From Croceibacterium sp. TMG7-5b_MA50 (lineage in GTDB: Bacteria > Pseudomonadota > Alphaproteobacteria > Sphingomonadales > Sphingomonadaceae): a stretch of DNA of 64,000 nucleotides. The stretch lies in assembly GCF_039830145.1 (NCBI RefSeq), contig NZ_CP156082.1, positions 2,808,001-2,872,000 of the forward strand. The letters are read 5' to 3'. A program made the translations under genes and the position numbers. Below the pieces are notes generated by a model. That model saw nothing but the letters and a program-made list of their open reading frames with translations, was not told the DNA's origin and did not search any database. Below, in pieces: positions 52,941 to 60,455 of the stretch (its first letter is position 1; every line of letters starts with the position of its first letter).

Positions 52941-55246
52941 GCGCGATCGATTTCGTGGCGCGTGCGATCGCCACGCAGGCCACAGCCGCGGTGCCGCAGA
53001 CCTTTGCCGATCACCTGCGAGCAGCGGAGCGCACCGGGCTGAACCGGATCGACAGTATCGGTCATTCTGAAAGTGGGCTGGGCGCCGCGACTTATCTGAG
53101 CGACCTGCTGGCCGACGAGGCGCTGTTCCGGGACCATCCTGCGGCGGTGATCGCCATGGGCAAGGGCAAGTTCCTGCGCCTTGCGGGAGATGCGAGTGGC
53201 TATGTCACTCCCGAGCAGCTGGGCTGTCCGCGCTCCGCACCCGGCGTCAATCAGCAACCCTATATTCAAGCGGCGATCGCCTATGCCGAAGCCGTCGGCT
53301 TGCGCGGCGTGCTGCTGTCGCAGCCGCGTTACGAATTGTGGGCGCCGGTGCGGCCTGATGGCCTAAACTGGTTGCACCCGGCGGGATCGTGCCTGGTCGT
53401 GAGCAAGGGGATCGTCCTGCGCGGCAGCGGCGCGGGGCGCGTGATCTTGGAGTGTCGCAACGCCGTTGGCGGTCGCAATGACAACGTGGTGCAGCAGGCC
53501 GCCATTTCCGACTGGCAGGCGGATTGGCAACCGCGCGCCGCGAACGGCAAGGTGCCCTGGATCGGCAGCGCGATCCTGGTCGATCCCGCGGCGCCAGTCA
53601 TCGATGAGCTCCTGATCGAGAATATCGAGATCGACGGAACTGCCGCCGAAGCTAGCGAGCCTAACCGGACCCATTGCGGGTTGCATTTACAGGGCAATGT
53701 TCGCCGCCTGCACCTGCGCGACTTCGCCATTCATGACTGCGCCGGTGATCTTTACGTTCGGAAGGGATCGTCGGAGCCGGCGGAGGAACTGCTCGAAAAC
53801 TGCGTGTTCGCCGGTACCCCGGCCGCGGCCATCCTGTCCGTCAACTCGGGCCCCGGCCGCTATCTGAATGTCGTTGCGGGCCGGGCCGGCACGGTCGAGA
53901 TCGTCAGTACCCTGGGGCATCACTTCAATGCCGTGCGGTTGCATGACATGCCTACCTGTCTGATCACCGGTAGCACAGATGGCGAGTTGCAAGCACCCGG
54001 ACAGGAACAGCCCTACAGCCAATTCCATGAAGTGCTGGTCGAGAATGTGGCCGCCATGCAGCTTGGCGCCCACCTGCGCGGCCGCCTCAAGACTACCGAC
54101 ACGACAGTGGTGTTCCTCAATCGGGGTCGACTGGAAGATGTCGAGTTGGAGATCGATGCCTGGGCCGACCGCAAGGGCAACTTCGATGCCGTGACAATTG
54201 CCGGGCCACAGGACCGGGTCACGCCCATTCCGGGCAGCGAGACTGGCGCATTCTATGCCGTCCCATCCTTCCTTACGGTGCAGATCAGCGGCCGGCGGAC
54301 CGCACGAGCGGCGCAGAGCGGCCATTGTGTCCGCACCCTGCTGGCCATGCAGGGCGGCCTGCTGGATCAGGACAGCGTTTCGTTCACGCTGACCGGAACC
54401 GCCGGGCAGGCTTTCGACCTAACCGGCACGGTACCGACGGGAGGAGCCGATCAAACCAGCCATCCTGCATTTCGCTGGCCTTGGTTGACGGTGAGCGAAA
54501 GCTTTCAGCCTTTGGCGCCGGCAGGTACGAATTTGACCGTGCCTGCTCCCGGAGCGTTCGACCTGGTCCTGCGTCCGGGCATCGCCAACAGCATCAGTGC
54601 CGCGGTCGAAGGCATTCATACGGCACGTCTGCTGCACCAGTTCGGCATGGCTGACGGGCAACGCGCGCGCATCAGTCTGTCCGATGGCGATGGGAAACGC
54701 ATCATCCGCATCGCGCAGGCTGGCATGGGCGCCCGTTTGCCGGAAGACCGGCATCTTTGCCGGACAGGCGATTACATCGAGTTGCGTTGGGATGCGCATG
54801 CGCAGGTTTGGGTCGAAACAGCCTACTCCAGCAGCGAAAGCCGCGAACTTGGCGGCACGTTGACCATCGAGAATGCGCTTGAGGTGCAGGCGGGCGATGT
54901 CGCCTCCTTTGACATCCAAGTGCCAGGAGCGAACACCACCGACTGCATCACCGGGCTGGTATGGGGACAAGCGCGAACCGGCGCGCTTCAGATCAGTCCT
55001 GTTATCTCTGCATCTGGGCTGGTCACTGTCCATCTGCATAACCCGGCACTGACAGCCATCACCATACCGGAGGGTACGCAGGTGAACACCCTCGTGCGTA
55101 GAAACTTCCTGCCAAATCTGCCTCGGAACCCTGCCTTAAGCATCTACGGAATCGATGGGACGAGTGATGCACCTGTTGCCAACGTGATGAACTTGTTGCC
55201 TATGCTGCAGGCGATGGACCAACGGCTGACAGCCTTGGGTTACTAG
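52937..55246 (+). CDS. Large right-handed beta-helix protein (pectate-lyase/tailspike-like fold)
   Basis: The 769-residue product has no signal peptide. Residues from about 100 form a parallel beta-helix pattern: RLAGDASGYVTPEQ, LRGVLLSQPRYELW, GIVLRGSGAGRVILE, then short strands such as LLIENIEIDGT, LHLRDFAIHD and LLENCVFAG. The second half is strand-rich without a clear match. Such folds occur in polysaccharide lyases, hydrolases, C5-epimerases and phage tailspikes. Position inside the exopolysaccharide locus suggests action on, or binding to, the exported glycan. How it would leave the cytoplasm is unclear. The start overlaps the small upstream gene. Confidence 0.6.
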   Translation: MSAIDFVARAIATQATAAVPQTFADHLRAAERTGLNRIDSIGHSESGLGAATYLSDLLADEALFRDHPAAVIAMGKGKFLRLAGDASGYVTPEQLGCPRSAPGVNQQPYIQAAIAYAEAVGLRGVLLSQPRYELWAPVRPDGLNWLHPAGSCLVVSKGIVLRGSGAGRVILECRNAVGGRNDNVVQQAAISDWQADWQPRAANGKVPWIGSAILVDPAAPVIDELLIENIEIDGTAAEASEPNRTHCGLHLQGNVRRLHLRDFAIHDCAGDLYVRKGSSEPAEELLENCVFAGTPAAAILSVNSGPGRYLNVVAGRAGTVEIVSTLGHHFNAVRLHDMPTCLITGSTDGELQAPGQEQPYSQFHEVLVENVAAMQLGAHLRGRLKTTDTTVVFLNRGRLEDVELEIDAWADRKGNFDAVTIAGPQDRVTPIPGSETGAFYAVPSFLTVQISGRRTARAAQSGHCVRTLLAMQGGLLDQDSVSFTLTGTAGQAFDLTGTVPTGGADQTSHPAFRWPWLTVSESFQPLAPAGTNLTVPAPGAFDLVLRPGIANSISAAVEGIHTARLLHQFGMADGQRARISLSDGDGKRIIRIAQAGMGARLPEDRHLCRTGDYIELRWDAHAQVWVETAYSSSESRELGGTLTIENALEVQAGDVASFDIQVPGANTTDCITGLVWGQARTGALQISPVISASGLVTVHLHNPALTAITIPEGTQVNTLVRRNFLPNLPRNPALSIYGIDGTSDAPVANVMNLLPMLQAMDQRLTALGY

Positions 55247-55644
55247 AGCGGTTTCCGACCGCCGTGAGTCACGGATATTCACACGGGCGTGCAGATCTGA
55301 GTGTGCGCTGCACGCCTTCGGCGTCACAGTGCTGGCTGGGATGAAGGTCGGCATGGATTTGCGAACCGTTACCGATGAACCTACGGTCGCGCGCGACAAC
55401 AGACCGGGCACGTTGTCGAGCAAGACCGTGGCGACATCCTGAGCCAGCGCGAGGCAGAGTTCGCAGCCGCGCCACCAGAGCCTCCATCACAATGGAGGCT
55501 CTGAAACAGCCCGCGCGCAAACCGTGGCACCGTTTATGAGTCTACCGCCGAGAAGGCTGTTGCTGCGCGCGGGTTCTTGCAAGTCCTTTGCCCCGGGGTC
55601 TGCTTGAAAGCCAACCACGTTGCATGGCAGAGCGGCCGGCTTGG
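55247..55644. other. Intergenic region of 398 bases containing a strong hairpin
   Basis: It lies between the 3' ends of two convergent beta-helix genes. Open frames exist on the minus strand (for example one with TVRKSMPTFIPASTVTPK) but without starts, ribosome sites or a recognised family; a degraded mobile-element or gene fragment is possible. The only clear structure is the hairpin at 55476-55503. Confidence 0.5.
55476..55503. terminator. Perfect 12-bp hairpin between convergent beta-helix genes
   Basis: Bases 55476-55487 and 55492-55503 are perfect reverse complements around the loop CACA. The stem is strong enough to act as a terminator or mRNA end for either gene, but no T tract follows on either strand and it lies more than 140 bases from both stop codons. 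Confidence 0.5.
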
Positions 55645-57237
55645 TCAGGCAATCAGAAAAGAAAAGCCATCTTCGACATTGCCCTGGCCGGGATTGTAAT
55701 AGGCGCCTTCGCCGCTATTCAGGAGAAATGCCGAGGCGGGCAGGTCGGGCAGATCAGGGGATGCCATGAACTGGACGTCGATGCCCGCCAAATCCGCCGG
55801 CGTGGCGATGTCTTGGTCAGAGGCCCAGGTCTCGGTCGCATGACCAGTCTGGGCGGAGCCGGTGTCCTGTAGATATCCCGCAAGAGCATCAGGGTCGTCT
55901 GCCCAGCTCACGTCCCGGTTGGTCGAGAACTCGAAGTTCCGGGACGAGCCGGTGGAGGCCAGCAAGTCGTGCGAGAGCCCCTCCAGCAGATTGGTGACGC
56001 TTCTGCCCTCGCCCAGAACGTCTTCGAGCAACCCGACCAAGCTAGGCAAAAGTCCTTCGCCGCCATCGGGTGCCGGACTCGGCTCATAAGATGATGATCC
56101 GGCAGGGGGCATGCGATCGACATCTCTTTCCGACAAGCCGGTCACGGGCCCGGAGGTGAGCCGGGCTCCTTCGGCCAGTTCGACTTCTGTATCAATCAGG
56201 TGGAGGGCACCGCCTTCGTTGTTGAACACGATGGTGCTGGTGCCGGCGTCTTCGAACTGGCTGTTGATGATCGTCACGTCGCCACCGGCACCCACCCACA
56301 CCTGCCCCTGCGAAGTGGTGCCGCCAATCTTTTCGGGATCACGGCCGGTGGAATCGCGCATGACAATATCGTCGCCCCAGAGCCGGTAATTGCGCCCGTT
56401 GCCTTCGGACAATGCGTTGTCGAACACTACATGCGACGACTTGATGTCATATCCGCCATCCGCATTACCGCGGGCAACAGTGTCCCTGAAATAGATGTTG
56501 TAAGTTCCCCGTTCGGCAGAGAACCCGTCACCGTTCCAGTACTCCGTCGCGTCGCGGGTTTGGATCGCGTTTTCCATGATAACGCGCTGAAAGACGACGT
56601 CGTGGACCGTATCGTCCAGATGGACGCCCATGGCGAAATTGTCACCATCCTGCCGTTCGCTGTCGCCGCGAACATTCTGTATCAGCACATTATTGGTATC
56701 GTATTGCAGGCGTATGGCATTCTTAGAAAAACCAGATACGTCCACATTCTGAATAAGAAGTCCGCTAATCGTGGCTGTTTGTTCTTCGCCCGAAATGAGG
56801 TTCTCAAAAAATCGCCTGACGTTGTCAGCCTCCATATCCCGGACGGTAAGATTCTCGACATCGCCGATTACCCGTATGGCCGTTCCGGTATTCACGAAAT
56901 GCATGTTCTCGAGCACAAGATTGTCCGCCCCGGCGGCGATGCGAAACAGTTCGTTGCCGTTCGCCTGTCCGACGGTCCAGTTCTCGGCCCGGCTCCCTTC
57001 GAAGACGGCAACTCCGCTCGTACCGTCGCGGTTGGTCGCCGTGATTGTCACCCCCGATCCGGTAATCGTCAGCGATCTGGTGGTGGTATAGGCGCCTTCA
57101 TCCGCAGCTAGAACCACCGTGCCGCCTTCGCCAGCCTTGATCACGATGGAGTTGAGACTATCGATGGCCGCGGCGTTTGCCTTGCTGCTACCGCTCCGAT
57201 CGCCCGAGCCGGTGGGCGAGACATATACTACTGACAT
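55645..57237 (-). CDS. Right-handed beta-helix protein, possible polysaccharide lyase or epimerase
   Basis: The 530-residue product starts SVVYVSPTGSGDRSGSSKAN, a common opening of secreted beta-helix lyases, and continues with regular helix turns (TITGSGVTITATNRDGTSG, NLVLENMHFVNTGTAIRV, GLLIQNVDVSGFSKNAIRL, DVVFQRVIMENAI, DVTIINSQFED). No N-terminal signal peptide is seen. The end (VEDGFSFLIA) has the acidic-then-hydrophobic form of a type I secretion signal. Sphingan clusters encode a comparable putative lyase (SpsR/GelR), so glycan trimming is a reasonable inference. ATG 57237 is preceded by AGGAAA; the longer frame to 57306 is not supported. Confidence 0.65.
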   Translation of the reverse strand: MSVVYVSPTGSGDRSGSSKANAAAIDSLNSIVIKAGEGGTVVLAADEGAYTTTRSLTITGSGVTITATNRDGTSGVAVFEGSRAENWTVGQANGNELFRIAAGADNLVLENMHFVNTGTAIRVIGDVENLTVRDMEADNVRRFFENLISGEEQTATISGLLIQNVDVSGFSKNAIRLQYDTNNVLIQNVRGDSERQDGDNFAMGVHLDDTVHDVVFQRVIMENAIQTRDATEYWNGDGFSAERGTYNIYFRDTVARGNADGGYDIKSSHVVFDNALSEGNGRNYRLWGDDIVMRDSTGRDPEKIGGTTSQGQVWVGAGGDVTIINSQFEDAGTSTIVFNNEGGALHLIDTEVELAEGARLTSGPVTGLSERDVDRMPPAGSSSYEPSPAPDGGEGLLPSLVGLLEDVLGEGRSVTNLLEGLSHDLLASTGSSRNFEFSTNRDVSWADDPDALAGYLQDTGSAQTGHATETWASDQDIATPADLAGIDVQFMASPDLPDLPASAFLLNSGEGAYYNPGQGNVEDGFSFLIA

Positions 57238-57315
57238 TTGCCTTTCCTCTTCCAGTGGGTGGTGGAGCGTTGTAGCTAGTCGGCACGCTCCGAGCCGAAC
57301 TCGCAACGGAGATGT

Positions 57316-57342
57316 GCCTGCTTACTGTATAAGAAAGCAGGC
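57316..57342. repeat. Inverted repeat in a divergent promoter region
   Basis: GCCTGCTT (57316-57323) and AAGCAGGC (57335-57342) flank an 11-base A/T-rich spacer, between the divergent beta-helix and GT2 genes and about 50 bases before the GT2 start. It could be an operator or a 5' leader hairpin. Confidence 0.4.
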
Positions 57343-57391
57343 TTGGCCATGTAGTAATGTTGCGTATCTATAGAATCATAGTGAGGCCATA

Positions 57392-58348
57392 ATGGACATC
57401 TCGGTCGTAATTCCGCTTTTCAATAAAAAGCCGCATGTCCAGGAAGCGATCCACAGTGTCTTGAACCAGACACTGCCCCCCCGTGAAGTCATCGTGGTGG
57501 ATGACGGATCGACAGATGGCGGTTTGGATATTGTACGTGCGTTTGCAGATCCGCGGATTATCGTGCTGCAACGCTCTCCGCCGGGGCCCGGCGGCTATGC
57601 GGCTCGCAATCTGGGGATCGAGACGGCCAACGGGGAGTGGATCGCCTTCCTGGACGCTGACGATTGCTGGAAGCCCCGGCACCTGGCCGACATGGCGGCA
57701 GCGTGTGCGCCCCATGGCGAGGACGTCGGGGGCGTGTTCAGCCGGTACGTCATCAGCGGCGGCGACGGCGACAGGCTGAACCGCGCTGCACCGGACCTGC
57801 AGCATGGCGGCAAAGTCGATCTGGACGGATTGTTACGCGCTTGGCTGCGCACCAGGCGTTGCCCGATCTGGACGGGAGCCAGTGCCTTTCGCCGTGATGT
57901 CCTGCTGAAAGCGGGGTTGTTCCCCGCCGGGCGGGCGCGCCGTGGCGGGGATAAGGATTTGTGGCTGCGCGCCGCGGCGATCGCTCCGCTGGCCCACGTG
58001 AGCAATGCGAATGCCGTGTTCCGGCAGGACACGGTCAATCGGGTTTCGACCGGCACCGGGCATACGGACCTGCCGATCGTGGTGCAGACGATTCGGGCGA
58101 TGATGCCGGTAATGCCGGCAGTTACCCGTCAGCTGCTGCGGCGCCTGTCCAATCAGGAGATCCTGATTTACGCACGATATGCGTCCCAGGCTGGAAGGGC
58201 AGTGGACACCAGCTTCTTCCGCGCGCTGTCCTATCCTGAAGGATTGCCGCACGCGCTGGGGATCATGGCCTTGCGGATCGGACGGCCGATATTGGGTCGG
58301 GTGCATCGACTGCTCCGCCCAGCCGCTCCGGTCCACAGAACAGCGTGA
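57392..58348 (+). CDS. Family 2 glycosyltransferase
   Basis: The 318-residue GT-A enzyme has ISVVIPLFNKKPHVQEAI, EVIVVDDGSTDGGL, YAARNLGIE, DXD in FLDADDCW and RGGDKDLWLRAA as the acceptor-side acidic motif. GAGG lies 5 bases before the ATG. It is flanked by the beta-helix gene and the outer-membrane barrel gene and probably adds a sugar of the repeat unit. Confidence 0.86.
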   Translation: MDISVVIPLFNKKPHVQEAIHSVLNQTLPPREVIVVDDGSTDGGLDIVRAFADPRIIVLQRSPPGPGGYAARNLGIETANGEWIAFLDADDCWKPRHLADMAAACAPHGEDVGGVFSRYVISGGDGDRLNRAAPDLQHGGKVDLDGLLRAWLRTRRCPIWTGASAFRRDVLLKAGLFPAGRARRGGDKDLWLRAAAIAPLAHVSNANAVFRQDTVNRVSTGTGHTDLPIVVQTIRAMMPVMPAVTRQLLRRLSNQEILIYARYASQAGRAVDTSFFRALSYPEGLPHALGIMALRIGRPILGRVHRLLRPAAPVHRTA

Positions 58349-58386
58349 CATTCACCCATGCCAACTGTGGGCATCGGTGAACGTCA
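58346..58386. terminator. Bidirectional terminator hairpin spanning both stop codons
   Basis: The arms TGACaTTCACCcATGCC and GGCATcGGTGAAcGTCA pair with three single-base mismatches around a 7-base loop. The left arm begins with the GT2 stop codon and the right arm ends with the stop codon of the convergent barrel gene. The two genes thus share one compact 3' structure. Confidence 0.65.
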
Positions 58387-59733
58387 AAGGGACGCGGTGA
58401 GCCCCACAGTGGCAATCAGGGAGTCGTAATTGGCACCCGGGCCAAAAGCGTCGCTGTCTCGCGTACGGTAATTCGCCGAGGCAGTCGCCTGGAAGCGGCG
58501 ATTGATGAGCCAGCGCGTGGCAAACTCCGCGCCCAGAACCCTGGCATCGTTGTCCCGTTCGAAATAGTCCGCCTTCTCGTAGAACGCGCCAGCGGACAGG
58601 ATCAGATTCCGCAGCAATTCATGGTCGGCGCCGAGGCGAAACTGGGTCGCCAGCGCGCCGGGCGAATTCACCAGCGCGAGCTGCCGGACGGTTCGCCGTG
58701 CCCGCAGGTTGATGGTGGTCAGTTGTGTGATCAGATAGTCGAGCCGGGTATCGATGGCCAGTGCGCCACGATTGTCCACGCTCGGGTCGCTGAAGCTTGC
58801 CTGGATGTAACCGGCCGATAGCCGGCCCAGCAGCAATGGCGTGATCTCGCTTTCGACACCCGCAAGCAATTCCAGCGTATCGACATCCCGGCCGGGGATA
58901 GATGGCACCGCATGCCGCCGCCATTCGTGGGTACCCGACACAAAGATGCGCGCGCCCGACGGGGTGTTGTAGCCGATCTGCGCGCCCGCCGTGTAGCTTT
59001 CGTAGTCCCGATCCCGGAGTGACTGCTCCACCCCGTTCAGTGTTGCGCTGTCCTCCAGGTTGAACTTTACGAAGGCACCGTTTGCGGACAGGAACCACCT
59101 GCCCATAGTGGTTGATGCGCGCAGGGTCGCCGTGGTGCGATCGGAAGCCACAGGCTGCAGTACGATCGCGATCTCGCTGGCAGAGAATTGATCGATCGCG
59201 CTTCGTTCCTGCGACAAGCCGACAGTCAGATCGGTTGCACGGGCAAGATCATACCGCCCAGTCAGACCAAGATCGTACGCGGTGAAGTCGCGCACGCTCT
59301 CGCTTGCGTAGAGGACCTGGCTGACGCTCGCCTCTGCACTAAGGCTGTGCCGCGACCATTGCGATCGCGCCCCCACGTTCGCCTCGGCGGAGGCGAACGC
59401 GTCGGAGGTTCCTTCTTCCGCGCGGTAGACATTGGAGTCGAACCCGGCCTGCAGATTTGCCGCGGCGTCTATCCTGAAGCCCCCGGCAAGCACGCCCAGA
59501 GGATCGTAGGCAGGGCGATTGCGCCCCGTGACCGTTACGCCTCGCGTGCCTCTGCTGCGCGGGACCACGGGTGACAGGGCGTTGTCGCGCTCGACTGCGG
59601 CCGGCAGACCTGGAGGGGGCAGCCTGAGGGGCTCTGGCCGGGGAGCCTGCGGCGTCGAACCGTCCTGCGCTGCCGCCATGGTGCTACATGCCAGCAAGCA
59701 CGTCATCAAAGCGTAGACCATCGGCCTTGCCAT
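58384..59733 (-). CDS. Outer-membrane beta-barrel protein of the exopolysaccharide locus (BBP2-like)
   Basis: The 449-residue product has a signal peptide (MVYALMTCLLACSTMAAAQ), a Pro/Arg-rich linker with GVTVTGRNRPAYDPLG, and then a long barrel region of alternating strands ending GLTASL. It resembles the putative beta-barrel porin 2 family, members of which occur in sphingan and similar export clusters as an outer-membrane export or assembly component. ATG 59733 begins the signal peptide; the open frame extends to 59814 without support and overlaps the export lipoprotein. It lies just after wza and wzc on the same strand. Confidence 0.72.
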   Translation of the reverse strand: MARPMVYALMTCLLACSTMAAAQDGSTPQAPRPEPLRLPPPGLPAAVERDNALSPVVPRSRGTRGVTVTGRNRPAYDPLGVLAGGFRIDAAANLQAGFDSNVYRAEEGTSDAFASAEANVGARSQWSRHSLSAEASVSQVLYASESVRDFTAYDLGLTGRYDLARATDLTVGLSQERSAIDQFSASEIAIVLQPVASDRTTATLRASTTMGRWFLSANGAFVKFNLEDSATLNGVEQSLRDRDYESYTAGAQIGYNTPSGARIFVSGTHEWRRHAVPSIPGRDVDTLELLAGVESEITPLLLGRLSAGYIQASFSDPSVDNRGALAIDTRLDYLITQLTTINLRARRTVRQLALVNSPGALATQFRLGADHELLRNLILSAGAFYEKADYFERDNDARVLGAEFATRWLINRRFQATASANYRTRDSDAFGPGANYDSLIATVGLTASL

Positions 59734-59791
59734 CGAGCTTCCCCCCTCCTGCATGTATCTGACAATCACGTGGCGTCGTGCGCCCCGGCAA

Positions 59792-60382
59792 TCAGAAATA
59801 ACGCTCGCCCACACGGATCACGTCGCCGGGATTGATGGTCAGTGGCAAGCGCGGATCCGCTTCATATTCGGTATCATCGCCCGCACGCTGGATGAACACG
59901 CGGCTCTGATTTGCGCGATATGTGTAGCCGCCGGCCGTGGCGATGGCCCCCAGCAGGGTGACACCTTCGCGGGCCGGGTAGCTGCCGGGGCGTTCCACTT
60001 CACCCAGTACGAAGTAGGGCCGGAAGTCGAACACCTCGACAACGATGCTGGGGTTTTGCAGGTAACCGGCGGCGAACTGCTGCGTCAGCTGGGCTTCCAG
60101 TTCCTCGGCCGTCAGCCCAACGGCGGAAACGGCGCCGATCAGCGGCATGCTGACCGTTCCTGATCCTGTGATTTGGTATTCGCCGCTCAGTTCGGGCTGT
60201 CCGAACACATTGATCCGGACCTTGTCCCCCAGACCAAGCCGGTAGGCAGAGGCGGACTGTGCCGCGGCGGCGGATGTGATCGGAGGCGCGCTCCGACCGG
60301 CACAGCCGGCCGTGATGGCACAGGCCCCGCCAAGAACCAGGACCAGTAACAGTGTGCGAACAGTGCGCAGCAAGTCAGCCAT
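59792..60382 (-). CDS. wza: Polysaccharide export lipoprotein (Wza/GumB-like)
   Basis: The 196-residue product has a lipoprotein signal with lipobox Thr-Ala-Gly-Cys (TAGCAG), a Poly_export domain (YRLGLGDKVRINVFGQPELSGEYQITGSG begins it in two parts) and one SLBB-type domain (FVLGEVERPGSYP). It should be the outer-membrane or periplasmic channel part of the exporter. It is short, like GumB and GelD, and lacks the extra domains of E. coli Wza. It lies 73 bases after wzc on the same strand. Confidence 0.9.
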   Translation of the reverse strand: MADLLRTVRTLLLVLVLGGACAITAGCAGRSAPPITSAAAAQSASAYRLGLGDKVRINVFGQPELSGEYQITGSGTVSMPLIGAVSAVGLTAEELEAQLTQQFAAGYLQNPSIVVEVFDFRPYFVLGEVERPGSYPAREGVTLLGAIATAGGYTYRANQSRVFIQRAGDDTEYEADPRLPLTINPGDVIRVGERYF

Positions 60383-60455
60383 GATTTTTCACTTCGCTCC
60401 CAACAAGGCGCCGTGCTGCCGATCGGACCACATGCAACACCATCACCATCAGTCG

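Noticed and set aside
55269-55520. Possible transposase remnant on the minus strand
   Set aside because: No transposase motif or terminal repeats could be seen; kept only as an unexplained gap.
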